From Prauserella shujinwangii (GTDB taxonomy: Bacteria > Actinomycetota > Actinomycetes > Mycobacteriales > Pseudonocardiaceae), in NCBI RefSeq assembly GCF_003001955.1, contig NZ_PVNH01000006.1, positions 362,314-426,313 on the forward strand: a stretch of 64,000 bases of DNA, in the 5' to 3' direction. Position numbers and translations under genes: made by a program. Shown here in pieces: positions 24,188 through 32,978 of this stretch. The notes under the pieces were generated by a model. The model worked only from the letters and a program-made list of their open reading frames with translations. It made no database searches and had not been told where the DNA came from. Positions within the stretch are counted from its first letter, which is position 1. The number at the start of each line of letters is the position of its first letter.

Positions 24188-27100
24188 TCAGCGGATCGCG
24201 ACGGTCAGGGTGCGGCGCACGCCGTTGACGGTCACCGTCAGCTCGGCGGTGCCCGGCCGGAGCGCGGTCAGCGTGCCGGTTCCCGGGTCGAACGACGCGA
24301 CGTGGTGCGGGCGCGGGCGGCTGGTGCCGCCCCGGGCCGGTTCGGCGACGTGCGTGTGCCGGCCGCCGGTCCAGTCGGCGCTCACCGGGTAGGCGACCGG
24401 CACCTCCCGGCCCGCCTGCGTGACCACCGCCGACACCGGCGCCGACGTCCCCGGCGCCAGCTCGGCGGGTCCGCGCAGCGCGAGCTCGTCCACGTGCGGC
24501 CGGGTCTCGACGCGCACCGGCTCTCCCCGGCGGCCTGCGGCGAAGCGCAGCAGGCTCCAGCCGGTGAAGCCGCCGTCCTCCGGCGCGGCGGCCGGTGCCT
24601 TGCCCATGTTGCCGTTGACGAGGTAGGGCACACCGTCGCGCCGGGACACGTCGAACGTCCCCGCGTGCGCGGTCACGGCGACCGCGGGCTTGCCGGAGCT
24701 CTCCTCGAACTCGGTGAGCCAGCGCGTGACGAGGTCGGCCTCCTTGCGGTCGCCGAGCTGGGAGTTGCCCGTCGGTGCGGGGTCGTCGACCGGGTGGTGC
24801 ATCGCGAGCAGGACGCCCCGCACGTCCGGGTCGCGCCGGGCGCCGTCGAGCGCGTCGCGCAGCATCCGCACCTGGTCGAAGCCGCCCGCGCGGAGGCTGC
24901 CGCGGGAGGAGTCGAGCAGCACGAGCCGGATCCCGCGCACGTCGGCCACCCGGTACGGCTCACCGAACTCGGCGCGGAACTCCGCGAGCCCGGTGCCGCC
25001 GTCCGCCTCGTGGTTGCCCGGAACGTAGAACCACGGCACGCGGCCGTCCAGCTCCTCGGTGATGATCCGGCGGGCGAGATCGAAGTCGGGCGCGGTGCCC
25101 CGGTCGGTGAGGTCGCCGTTGATCAGCACCAGGTCGGGCCTGGCCGCGACCGCCTCGCGCAGGGTGCGGCGGGCCTGGGCGACGAGCGGACCGTCCGGGT
25201 TGTCCGCGGTGAACTGGGCGTCGCTGACGACGGCGACCCGCAGCCCGCCGCGTCCCGCGGTGCCGTCGGTGACCACGGCGGGGTCCTGCTCGGCCGGATC
25301 GGCCGGGGGACGCGCGGCCGGGGTGACGGCCGCGGTCAGGTCGTCGAACACCAGCCTGCCCTCGTACTGCCGTCCGGGGACCGTCTCGACCGCGTAGAAC
25401 CGGCGCAGCCGCTGGCCGTCGGGCAGGCCGCCGGGCAACGTGGCCTCGACGTAGCGCCAGCCGGTCCAGTCCACGTGGCGCGCGAGGTCCAGGATGGACG
25501 CCACCCCCGCGGCGTCCCGCAGTTCGGCGCGCAGCCAGGCCCCCTGGCCGTCGCCGAGCACCCACAGGCCGAGCTTCTGGGTGCCGGGCGGCAGCGCGAC
25601 CGGCTCGCCCGCGTTGACATAGGCGGCGCGGGTGGCGGTGGTGCCGGTGAGCCGGTAGTCGAGCGCGAGTCCCCCGCCGCCCTGACGTCCCTCCGCGGCG
25701 GAGAGCGCGGCCCCGACCACGCCCGGGTAGACGCTGGCGTGCCAGCCGGCCGCGCCGTCGAGCGGGTCGAGCACGCGCGGCTCGCTGCCCACCGTCACCG
25801 CCAGGTGGGTGGTGAGCCCGGCGACGGTCGCCTCGACCACGGTGGCGCCGGAGCCGGTGACCGCCGTGGCCGTGAAGCCGTCCCCCGCCGGATCGATCCG
25901 CACGACGGACGGGTCGTAGTCGAGCTTGACGTCGTCGGGCTCGACCCAGGTGCCGTAGCCGTCCGCGTCGTAGCCGTAGACCTGGAACCGGCCGGTCGCG
26001 CCGGTCCCGGACAGCGCGACCTGCTCGGTGCTCGTGCCGAGCCTGCGGGTCGTGCCGAGCACGGTCAGCGTGGTCCGGCCGACCACGCGCCCGGCGGCGG
26101 CGTGGACGTCCACCTCGGCGTGCCGGTCGGGATCCCGGCGGTCGGCGTGCGCCGTGAACCGTCCCGCCGTCACGCTGCCGCGGGCGGGGTCGCCGGTGAA
26201 CCAGCGCGGGCGGGCGTTCACCGCGGCGCCGGTCTCGTCGTGGGCACCCGAGCGCAGCTGCCGGCTCAGCCCGGACAGCACGCGGGTGGCGTCCTCGCTC
26301 TCGTGCGCGGGTTCGGGCGCGAGCCCGGTGAGCCGTCCGCTGCCGGGTGCGGTGGCGAAGCCGAGCCCGTTGGGCACGGGACGCTCCCCGCCGTCCGAGG
26401 GTGCGTTGCGCACGCTCGCGTCTCGCTCACCCCGTTCCCTGGCGAGCAGCGTGGAGGAGCCGCCGCCGTCGAGGTTGAGCGCGTCGTCCGCACCGAGCGA
26501 CTTCAGGTGCCGGGCCAGCTCCAGCTCAGTCATGCCGCGGCTGTCGGCCTGCCTGCCGTCGACCGTGACCAGCCACAGCCGCGTGCCGTCGGCGGAGAAC
26601 CCGACCGCCGTCCTCGGGTGCGCGGTCACGGCGTCGACGGGCTGGATCTCCCCGTCGCGCAGCAGCACCTTGTTGCCGCCGACCGCGACCGCGAGCTTCC
26701 CGGCGTCAGTGCGGGGCGCGTACTCGACGGTGACCGGGTCACCGGGGCGCAGCGCGGCGAGGCGGTCGGCGCCCGCGTCCCTGCCGAGCAGCAACGTGCT
26801 GCCCGCGGGGACGGGCCCCTCGGCGGGGGCGTCGCCGACCCGGGTCACCGCGCCGTCGCGCAGCTCGACCTCGGTCACGCGCCGGGCGCCGGTCACGGCC
26901 GTGGCGCGGGAGGCGCCGCCCCACAGCGGGGTGTAGACACCGATGCCGTCGCCCGGCAGCCGCGCGCCGTTAAGGTTGGTCACCGCGACGCTGGAGCCGT
27001 CGGGCAGGGTCAGCGTGGCGTCGAGGAACACCTCGGCGAGCCGGGCGAGCCCGTCCTCGGTGACGGCGGCCGTCAGGTTGTGTCCCGTGGCGGGGGCCGT

Positions 27101-27562
27101 CCGCAGCTCGCCGTCGGCGATGCCCACGCCGAGCGGAGCCCCGGTGGCGCTGATGTCGAAGAAGTCACCGTTGACGGCGGCGACGGCACCGGCGCGTTCC
27201 GCCTGCTCGGACAGCGGGGACCGCGCGGACACGGTGCCGGGGCTGAGGTAGCGGGCCCGCAGCTCCGCGCCGAGGTCGACGGTGAGCGTGTCGCCGCGGA
27301 TCCAGCCCTGCGGGTCGAACCGGTCGAACTCGGTGAGCGTGAGGCCGGGGGCGACGGGGGACGTCGCGCTGTCCGTGACGATCCCGGCGGGCGCGCCGGA
27401 CCGCACCGAGTACGTGGCGGGACCCTCGGCGGCCGACGAGGCGGCGGGCGCGCTCTCGACGGGCCGGGGACCGAGCGGCGCGTCGAGTGGATCGGCGGCC
27501 GCGGGCACGGCCGGGAGCAGGGCCGCCACGGCCAGGACGGCGCCGATGTGTGATCTTTTCAC
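24188..27562 (-). CDS. Secreted phosphodiester glycosidase / metallophosphatase fusion
   Basis: Protein of 1124 residues with a signal peptide (residues 1-23, AVPAAA). Residues ~110-400 are a NAGPA (DUF2233) phosphodiester glycosidase domain with GAVAAVNGDFFDI and ALNLDGGGSSTL. The middle ~420-740 looks like beta-rich and carbohydrate-binding modules. Residues ~765-1000 are a calcineurin-like metallophosphatase: VAVVSDAQF, INGDLTDRG, VPGNHEAD, AMHHPV and TAHAG supply the metal ligands. The last ~80 residues are Ig-like. It may uncap sugar-1-phosphodiesters and then remove phosphate in the cell wall or medium. Substrate is inferred only from domains. It is divergent from a DapA/NanA-family gene. 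Confidence 0.85.
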   Translation of the reverse strand: MKRSHIGAVLAVAALLPAVPAAADPLDAPLGPRPVESAPAASSAAEGPATYSVRSGAPAGIVTDSATSPVAPGLTLTEFDRFDPQGWIRGDTLTVDLGAELRARYLSPGTVSARSPLSEQAERAGAVAAVNGDFFDISATGAPLGVGIADGELRTAPATGHNLTAAVTEDGLARLAEVFLDATLTLPDGSSVAVTNLNGARLPGDGIGVYTPLWGGASRATAVTGARRVTEVELRDGAVTRVGDAPAEGPVPAGSTLLLGRDAGADRLAALRPGDPVTVEYAPRTDAGKLAVAVGGNKVLLRDGEIQPVDAVTAHPRTAVGFSADGTRLWLVTVDGRQADSRGMTELELARHLKSLGADDALNLDGGGSSTLLARERGERDASVRNAPSDGGERPVPNGLGFATAPGSGRLTGLAPEPAHESEDATRVLSGLSRQLRSGAHDETGAAVNARPRWFTGDPARGSVTAGRFTAHADRRDPDRHAEVDVHAAAGRVVGRTTLTVLGTTRRLGTSTEQVALSGTGATGRFQVYGYDADGYGTWVEPDDVKLDYDPSVVRIDPAGDGFTATAVTGSGATVVEATVAGLTTHLAVTVGSEPRVLDPLDGAAGWHASVYPGVVGAALSAAEGRQGGGGLALDYRLTGTTATRAAYVNAGEPVALPPGTQKLGLWVLGDGQGAWLRAELRDAAGVASILDLARHVDWTGWRYVEATLPGGLPDGQRLRRFYAVETVPGRQYEGRLVFDDLTAAVTPAARPPADPAEQDPAVVTDGTAGRGGLRVAVVSDAQFTADNPDGPLVAQARRTLREAVAARPDLVLINGDLTDRGTAPDFDLARRIITEELDGRVPWFYVPGNHEADGGTGLAEFRAEFGEPYRVADVRGIRLVLLDSSRGSLRAGGFDQVRMLRDALDGARRDPDVRGVLLAMHHPVDDPAPTGNSQLGDRKEADLVTRWLTEFEESSGKPAVAVTAHAGTFDVSRRDGVPYLVNGNMGKAPAAAPEDGGFTGWSLLRFAAGRRGEPVRVETRPHVDELALRGPAELAPGTSAPVSAVVTQAGREVPVAYPVSADWTGGRHTHVAEPARGGTSRPRPHHVASFDPGTGTLTALRPGTAELTVTVNGVRRTLTVAIR

Positions 27563-27582
27563 GAAACACCCCAGAACCTCGT

Positions 27583-27598
27583 TGATGTCTGGACCATT
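27583..27598. promoter_or_regulatory. Weak GntR/DasR-like site between divergent genes
   Basis: The bases tgatgtctggaccatt match 10 of 16 positions of the DasR consensus (ACTGGTCTAGACCACT), with one good half site. It lies between the phosphodiester glycosidase gene and the DapA/NanA-family gene, both of which could touch amino-sugar metabolism. The match is imperfect and could be chance. Confidence 0.22.
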
Positions 27599-27721
27599 AG
27601 AGCGTGTCCCGGTGGTCGAGCGGAAGGCCCCGCCAGTGAACGGCAGGGGAAACCTCGGCAGCCGCTTGCGGCCGCCCGCATCATCGGGTGCGGGACATCA
27701 GCGCAGAAAGGAAGGCAGCCA

Positions 27722-28654
27722 GTGGCCACGGAAACCGGACTCGCCGCGCGGGGTGTCATCCCGCCCCTCGTCACGCCCCTCGACGAGCACGGGGACGTCG
27801 ACCGGCGTTCCCTCGAACGTCTCGTGTCGTTCCAGCTGGAAGCGGGGGTGGACGGCGTGTTCGTCGGCGGCTCCACCGGCGAGATCGCGCTGCTCGACGG
27901 CGAGCAGCGGCGAGCCGTCGTCGAGGTGGCGGTGGGCACGGTGGCGGGAGCGGTGCCGGTGCTGGCCGGCGCCGTCGCCACCGGGACCCGGCCGGTGATC
28001 GAGCACGCGCGGCAGGCCGCGCGGCTCGGCGCGGACGCCGTGGTGGTCACCGGGCCGTTCTACGTCCAGCCGCACCCGGACGAGATCGTCACCCACTTCC
28101 AGCGCGTCCGGGACGCCCTCGACGTCCCGGTGGTCGCCTACGACATCCCGAGCGCCGTCGGCACGCGGCTGACCCCGGAGGTGGTCTCCACGCTCGCCGA
28201 GGCGCGGCTCGCCGTCGCGGTCAAGGACTCCAGCGGGGACATCGCCGCGTTCCGCGAGATCCTGCGCCGCACCGGTCCCGCCTTCCCCGCGCTCACCGGC
28301 TCGGAGCTGTTCGCCGACACGGCCCTCGAACTCGGCGCGGCCGGGGTGGTGCCGGGCCTGGGCAACGTGGACCCGCACGGCTTCGTGCGCCTGCACCGCG
28401 CGGTCGCCGACGGGGACGTGCGGGCGGCGCGGGCGGAGCAGGAGCGGCTCGCCCGGCTGTTCACGATCACCACGGTGGCCGACCGCGCCCGGATCGGGGT
28501 CACCGCGGGAGCCGTCGGCGCGCTGAAGGCGGCGCTGGCGCTGCGCGGCGTGCTCGACCACCCCGCGGCGAATCCGCCGCTGCTACCGCTGGACGAGAGC
28601 GAGACCCGCGCCGTGGCCGACCTGCTGACCGAACAGGGCCTGCTCGGCTCGTGA
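27722..28654 (+). CDS. DapA/NanA-family aldolase
   Basis: Protein of 310 residues from the GTG at 27722, preceded by AAGGAAGG. It has the DHDPS-family (TIM barrel) landmarks: VGGSTGEIALL (the GGTTGE-like loop), the Tyr in VVAYDIPS and the Schiff-base Lys in VAVKDSSGD. The family includes dihydrodipicolinate synthase, N-acetylneuraminate lyase and several sugar-acid aldolases. The housekeeping dapA usually sits elsewhere with dapB, so this copy is more likely a catabolic lyase. It has no operon partner. Its stop codon lies inside an inverted repeat shared with the convergent peptidase. Confidence 0.85.
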   Translation: MATETGLAARGVIPPLVTPLDEHGDVDRRSLERLVSFQLEAGVDGVFVGGSTGEIALLDGEQRRAVVEVAVGTVAGAVPVLAGAVATGTRPVIEHARQAARLGADAVVVTGPFYVQPHPDEIVTHFQRVRDALDVPVVAYDIPSAVGTRLTPEVVSTLAEARLAVAVKDSSGDIAAFREILRRTGPAFPALTGSELFADTALELGAAGVVPGLGNVDPHGFVRLHRAVADGDVRAARAEQERLARLFTITTVADRARIGVTAGAVGALKAALALRGVLDHPAANPPLLPLDESETRAVADLLTEQGLLGS

Positions 28655-28724
28655 CTGAGGAGCGTGGTTCTCACCACGCCCCTGGCGGAGGCGCCGCGCG
28701 CCGCGGCGCCCGCTCACTCACGAG
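28648..28724. terminator. Bidirectional terminator whose arms hold both stop codons
   Basis: Outer arms 28648-28659 and 28713-28724 pair with one mismatch (ctcgtgactgag / ctcactcacgag). The left arm contains the TGA of the aldolase (28652-28654), and the right arm on the minus strand the TGA of the peptidase (28714-28716). Two smaller hairpins are inside: 28662-28679 (7 bp, 4-base loop) and 28690-28710 (8 bp, 5-base loop). The left arm resembles the element at 48963 (16 of 19 bases). Confidence 0.7.
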
Positions 28725-30345
28725 CCGCGGCGGTGTCGAACGGTCCGCGGTCCGGCTGGCACACGGTGCCCTCCGGCGGGAGCTTGCCGTCGAGGAAGTA
28801 CGCGTCCAGCGCGGCGTCGATGCAGGCGCTCTCGCCGCGGGCACCGTGGCCGAACGACTCCAGCGTGAGCAGCCGGGCGTCGCCGAGCAGACGCGAGGTG
28901 CGGACCGCGTCCTCGTACGGGGTGGCCGGGTCGCCGAGGCTGTTGCCGATGACCAGCACCGGTTCCGCGGTCCGGCGGTGCCACGGGCCGGAGTAGGCGT
29001 CGCGGTCGTGTCCCGGCCACGTCGCGCACGGCAGCGACAGCCACGTCCACACCGGGCCGAAGCCCCGCGCCTTCCGGTCGGCCTTGCGGGCGTAGTGGCC
29101 CCAGACCCAGGGGTTGCCGGGGTTGCGGGAGTCGGCGCAGAACACACTGATGCCCTGCTCGGGGCCCGCGTAGAACTCGTCGGCGTCCTGGTAACCGGGA
29201 GTGGGCGCGGCGGGCGGGATCTCGGCCACCGGCGGGCTCGTCACCCGCAGACCGGGATCGGTCGCGACGTACAGCGCCTGCAGGTACTCGGCCAGCACCG
29301 GGGCGAGGTCGGCGCTGTAGAGCGCGCCGAGCGTGGTCTGGATCGCCTGCTGGTAGGTGATCTCCATCGGCTCGCCGCCAGGTGGCTGGATGACCGCGGG
29401 CTCGCGCTCCAGCCGGTCGAGCAGCGTGTCGTACTTCTCCCGCAGGTCCCGTCCCGGCTCGCGGAACGCGCAGCGCGCGTCCTCGGCGCAGGCGGAAAGG
29501 AACGTGCCGAGCGCGCGCTGGGCGCCGTCGAAGCTGCCGAGCCGGTAGGAGAACGGCTGGAAGCGGTCGAGCGGCCGGTAGCCGGTGGTCCACTCGACCG
29601 GGTCGAGCACGGCGTCGATCACCAGCGCCCCCGCCCGCTCGGGAAACAGGTTGGCGTAGACGGCGCCGAGGTGGCTGCCGTAGGAGATGCCGTAGTAGGA
29701 CGTCTTCTCCTCGCCGAGCGCCTGCCGGAGCAGATCCATGTCCCTGGCGACGTTCGCCGTGGACATGTGGTCGAGCAGCGGGCCCGCGTTGCGGTCGCAC
29801 AGGCGCATGGCCGCGGCCGTGTCGTCGATGACGCGCTTCTGCTCGCGCAGGGTCGTCGGGAACTGGTGGTCGAGCAGCTGGGCCTGCTCCGGTGTCGCGA
29901 AGCAGCGCAGTGGCGTGCTCGCGCCGATGCCGCGCGGGTCGAAGCCGACGATGTCGAACTTCTCGTGCAGGCCCGGGGTGAGCTCGGGCGGGAACTGGCC
30001 GGATCCGCCTGGCCCGCCCGGGTTGTAGAAGATCGTGCCCTGCTTGCCCGCCTGGTCGGTGGCGGGCAGCCTGCCCAGCGCCAGCGTGATCGCCGGGCCG
30101 TGCGGGTCGCGGTAGGACAGCGGCACCTCCGCCTCCGCGCACTCGTAGCCGGGCGGCGAGTCGGCCGGGCACGGCCCCCAGGCCAGCTCGGGCACGGGAG
30201 CCCCGTTGGTGCCCAGTGGTGGCGCCGGGGGTTTCGGTGCCGGTGCCGCGGCCGCGTTCGGCTGCCCGGCGGTGACCAGCCCGGCGGCCACGAGCAGTGC
30301 GGCGGAAACGGCGAAGAACGTGCGGACGCCACGGTCGCGTCTCAT
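28714..30345 (-). CDS. Secreted alpha/beta-hydrolase, tripeptidyl-aminopeptidase type
   Basis: Protein of 543 residues from the ATG at 30345 (MRRDRGVRTFF); the frame is open to 30474 but those bases belong to an inverted repeat. A signal peptide (residues 1-35) precedes a peptidase S33-type hydrolase: oxyanion region NPGGPGGSG, nucleophile elbow GISYGSHLGA, the Asp region VIGNSLGDPATPYEDA and His in SFGHGARGE. The C-terminal TAP-like cap carries the last triad parts. Streptomyces SlpD/Tap proteins of this type cleave short N-terminal peptides from secreted proteins. It may act with the subtilase 8 kb away, though nothing links them directly. Confidence 0.87.
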   Translation of the reverse strand: MRRDRGVRTFFAVSAALLVAAGLVTAGQPNAAAAPAPKPPAPPLGTNGAPVPELAWGPCPADSPPGYECAEAEVPLSYRDPHGPAITLALGRLPATDQAGKQGTIFYNPGGPGGSGQFPPELTPGLHEKFDIVGFDPRGIGASTPLRCFATPEQAQLLDHQFPTTLREQKRVIDDTAAAMRLCDRNAGPLLDHMSTANVARDMDLLRQALGEEKTSYYGISYGSHLGAVYANLFPERAGALVIDAVLDPVEWTTGYRPLDRFQPFSYRLGSFDGAQRALGTFLSACAEDARCAFREPGRDLREKYDTLLDRLEREPAVIQPPGGEPMEITYQQAIQTTLGALYSADLAPVLAEYLQALYVATDPGLRVTSPPVAEIPPAAPTPGYQDADEFYAGPEQGISVFCADSRNPGNPWVWGHYARKADRKARGFGPVWTWLSLPCATWPGHDRDAYSGPWHRRTAEPVLVIGNSLGDPATPYEDAVRTSRLLGDARLLTLESFGHGARGESACIDAALDAYFLDGKLPPEGTVCQPDRGPFDTAAARE

Positions 30346-30428
30346 CAGCCAGCCCCCAGATTCACTCGACTGGTCTCGACCATAGTGGCGCGCCGCCTCC
30401 GCCACCATGGTCCGTTCGGAGGGCGGGA

Positions 30429-30481
30429 GCAGTGAATGGCACATTGCGTGCCTTGGGCGCACGCAATGTGCCATTCACTGC
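30429..30481 (-). terminator. 23-bp perfect hairpin after ndk (CAATGTGNCAT family, copy 2)
   Basis: Bases 30429-30451 pair perfectly with 30459-30481 around a 7-base loop. It starts 9 bases after the ndk stop and lies upstream of the peptidase start, so it probably terminates the folC-DUF4233-phoD-ndk transcript. The arms contain caatgtgccattc, closely similar to caatgtggcattc at 46.3 kb. There is no U-tract. Confidence 0.75.
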
Positions 30482-30489
30482 CGATCAGC

Positions 30490-30900
30490 TCACAGGTCGG
30501 GGAACCAGAGCTTCAGCTCGCGCTCGGCCGACTCGGCCGAGTCGGAACCGTGCACCAGGTTGAACTGGGTCTCCAGCGCGAAGTCGCCACGGATCGTGCC
30601 CGGCGTCGCCTTCTCCACCGGGTCGGTCCCGCCCGCCAGCTGGCGGAACGCCGTGATGGCGCGCGGACCCTCGACCGCCATCGCCACGACCGGTCCCGAC
30701 GTGATGAACTCCAGCAGCTCGCCGAAGAACGGCTTCTCCTTGTGCTCGGCGTAGTGCTCCTCGGCCACCGAGCGCTCGACGTTGCGCAGGTCCATCGCGG
30801 CCAGCGTCAGCCCCTTGCGCTCGATGCGCGAGATGACCTCGCCGACGAGGCCGCGCTTGACGCCATCGGGCTTGACCAGAACCAGCGTGCGCTCACTCAC
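30490..30900 (-). CDS. ndk: Nucleoside diphosphate kinase
   Basis: Protein of 136 residues from the GTG at 30900. It has [17 protein letters not shown] at the start, the catalytic-histidine region [16 protein letters not shown] and the end ELKLWFP, typical for the family. It transfers the gamma phosphate between nucleotides. In Mycobacterium ndk lies between rne and the DUF4233-folC pair; here rne is ~11 kb away and a phoD-like gene separates it from DUF4233. Confidence 0.97.
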   Translation of the reverse strand: MSERTLVLVKPDGVKRGLVGEVISRIERKGLTLAAMDLRNVERSVAEEHYAEHKEKPFFGELLEFITSGPVVAMAVEGPRAITAFRQLAGGTDPVEKATPGTIRGDFALETQFNLVHGSDSAESAERELKLWFPDL

Positions 30901-30954
30901 GGGGTGCTACTCCTTCGTTCACGGCGATCGGTGCTGCGCAGCCTAACCGCCGGG

Positions 30955-32502
30955 TCACCTGCCCTGTGGCCGCAGGGTCGTCGACCAGAGCGCGGCGCCG
31001 GTCCCGTCGCGCAGGTACACCCGCAGCTCGCCGCTGTCGCCGTCGATGTCGAGCTCGCCGAAGTGCTGGTAGCCGTCCATCGGAGAGGTGTTCGCCGCGG
31101 GCGGCGCGTGCACGAACTCGGCCCTCGGCCCGAACGTCGGGTCCAGCGTGTTCGGCCCGAACGCGCCCGCGTGCAGCGGGCCGGACACGAACTCCCAGAA
31201 CGGCGCGAAGTCGCCCACCGCGGCCCGGTCCGGCGAGTAGTGGTGCGCGGCGGTGTAGTGCACGTCGGCGGTGAGCCACACGAGGTTGCGCACGCCGCGC
31301 CGCGCGACCTGCCGCAGCACCCACGCCAGCTCGGACTCGCGGCCGCCCGGTGCGCCCGGCAGCCCGTTGGCGACGCCCTCGATGTCCGGCCCGTCCGGCA
31401 CCACCAGGCCCACCGGCAGGTCGGCCTGGATGATCTTCCAGGTGGCGGTGCTGCGGCCGAGCGCGTGCACGAGCCACCGCGCCTGCCGCCACCCCAGCAC
31501 CGAGCCGGAGCCGGTGCGGTCGGCCGTGTTGGCGTCCTTGTAGGTGCGCATGTCGAGCACGAAGATCTCGGCGTGCCTGCCGTAGCGGAAGCTGCGGTAC
31601 ACGCGGCCGTCCACGGCGGCCTTCGTGTCGATCGGCTGCCACTCGTGGAACGCCTGGAACGCCCGCCGCGCGAGCACGTCCACCCGCTTCTCCGTGTACT
31701 GCGGGAGGTCGAGGATCTCGCCGGGGTACCAGTTGTTGACCACCTCGTGGTCGTCCCACTGCACGTAGCTGGGCACGGCGGCGGCGAACGCGCGGACGTT
31801 GTCGTCGAGCAGGTTGTAGGCGAACTGCCCCCGGTACTCGTCGAGGGTCTCGGCGACCTTGGCCTTCTCCGGCGTGACGATGTTGCGCCACACCCGCCCG
31901 TCGGGCAGCGTCACCGTCTCCGTGAGCGGCCCGTCGGCGTACACCGAGTCGCCGTTGTGCAGGAACAGGTGCGGCTCCCGCCGGGCCATCGCGGCGTAGG
32001 CGGTCATGCCGCCGATGTCGGGGTTGATTCCCCAGCCCTGCCCGGCGACGTCGCCCGACCACAGCAGCCGCACGTCCTGCCTGCCCGTCGGCGCCGTGCG
32101 GAACCGGCCGGTCAGCGGCTCGCTCGCCGCGCGCCCGTCGAGCGCCTCGGCGGTGACGCGGTAGTGCAGCTCGGTGCCGGGCGGCAGTCCGGGCAGGCGG
32201 ACCTTGCCGGTGCCGCCGGTGTCCGGGGTCAGCAGCGGGCCGCGCACGCGGCGGGCACGGCGGAAGGACGGATCGCGGGAGATCTCCACCAGCATCCGGG
32301 AGGGCCGGTCGGCGCGGGTCCACACGACGGCCGAGTGCCCGCTCACGTCGCCCGACTGCACACCGTGGGTGAGCACGGGACGGTCGCGGCGGACGAGTGC
32401 GGGGGCGGGGACGGCGCCGAGCGCTCCGGTGGCGAGCACCCCGGAGCCGAGGAGGCCCGCGCGCAGTGCGGCACGGCGGGAGAAACCAGTCGGTTCGGTC
32501 AT
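30955..32502 (-). CDS. phoD: PhoD-like alkaline phosphatase/phosphodiesterase (Tat-exported)
   Basis: Protein of 515 residues from the ATG at 32502 (MTEPTGFSRRAALRAGLLGSG), which is a twin-arginine signal. A fibronectin-like PhoD N-terminal domain (HGVQSGDVSGHSAVVWTRAD) precedes the metallophosphatase domain with LLWSGDVAGQ, HNGDSVYAD, WDDHEVVNNW and TADVHYT, which give the metal ligands. PhoD enzymes use Fe3+ and Ca2+ and release phosphate from esters outside the membrane. It sits between DUF4233 and ndk in the same direction, a place where relatives such as Mycobacterium have no gene. No PhoP box is seen. Confidence 0.92.
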   Translation of the reverse strand: MTEPTGFSRRAALRAGLLGSGVLATGALGAVPAPALVRRDRPVLTHGVQSGDVSGHSAVVWTRADRPSRMLVEISRDPSFRRARRVRGPLLTPDTGGTGKVRLPGLPPGTELHYRVTAEALDGRAASEPLTGRFRTAPTGRQDVRLLWSGDVAGQGWGINPDIGGMTAYAAMARREPHLFLHNGDSVYADGPLTETVTLPDGRVWRNIVTPEKAKVAETLDEYRGQFAYNLLDDNVRAFAAAVPSYVQWDDHEVVNNWYPGEILDLPQYTEKRVDVLARRAFQAFHEWQPIDTKAAVDGRVYRSFRYGRHAEIFVLDMRTYKDANTADRTGSGSVLGWRQARWLVHALGRSTATWKIIQADLPVGLVVPDGPDIEGVANGLPGAPGGRESELAWVLRQVARRGVRNLVWLTADVHYTAAHHYSPDRAAVGDFAPFWEFVSGPLHAGAFGPNTLDPTFGPRAEFVHAPPAANTSPMDGYQHFGELDIDGDSGELRVYLRDGTGAALWSTTLRPQGR

Positions 32503-32564
32503 GCCGCCACTTGTATCCCGCGGCGACGGCCACCCGGCGAACGCCGACTTGCGCGGCGGTGAAG

Positions 32565-32978
32565 TTACGGGGTGTGCTCCTGCTGTCCGGGCAGCGTGCC
32601 CTCGGCCATCCGGATCGCCACCTTCCGGCGCAACCACATCAGCCAGAGCCACACAGCGAGGAAGAGCAGCCCGACCACGCCCACGGACGGCAGCCAGAAC
32701 AGGAAGGCGATCAGCGCCGCGTGCAGCGCGTACACCACCCCCATCGCCCACGGCCTGCGCAGCAGCCCGCAGCACCCCACCAGGGCCACCGCGATCCCCA
32801 TGACGAGCCAGCCCTGCAGGCTGGTGATGCCGTCGCCGAGCTGCGCCACCACCGGCAGGGCGAGCGCCACCACGATCGCCTCGATGACGAGCGTGCCGGC
32901 CTGGACGCCCCGGAACGAGGTGAGCGGGTCCTTCCGCCGCGGGGCGGACGTGCCGGTGCCGGGTTTGTCGTTGCTCAC
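32565..32978 (-). CDS. DUF4233 membrane protein
   Basis: Protein of 137 residues from the GTG at 32978, overlapping the folC stop by 4 bases. It has four hydrophobic segments from about residue 28 on (IEAIVVALALPVVAQL, GWLVMGIAVALVGCCGLL, VVYALHAALIAFLFWLP, VVGLLFLAVWLWLMWL) and the family's FRGVQAGTLVIEA start. Its partner position downstream of folC is conserved in actinobacteria (Rv2446c). Function is unknown. Confidence 0.88.
   Translation of the reverse strand: MSNDKPGTGTSAPRRKDPLTSFRGVQAGTLVIEAIVVALALPVVAQLGDGITSLQGWLVMGIAVALVGCCGLLRRPWAMGVVYALHAALIAFLFWLPSVGVVGLLFLAVWLWLMWLRRKVAIRMAEGTLPGQQEHTP

Noticed and set aside
27549..27563. TGTGA and TCACG halves near the start of the phosphodiester glycosidase gene, CRP-like
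   Set aside because: The spacing is 5 rather than 6 bases, one half is imperfect, and the site covers the start codon and signal-peptide codons.
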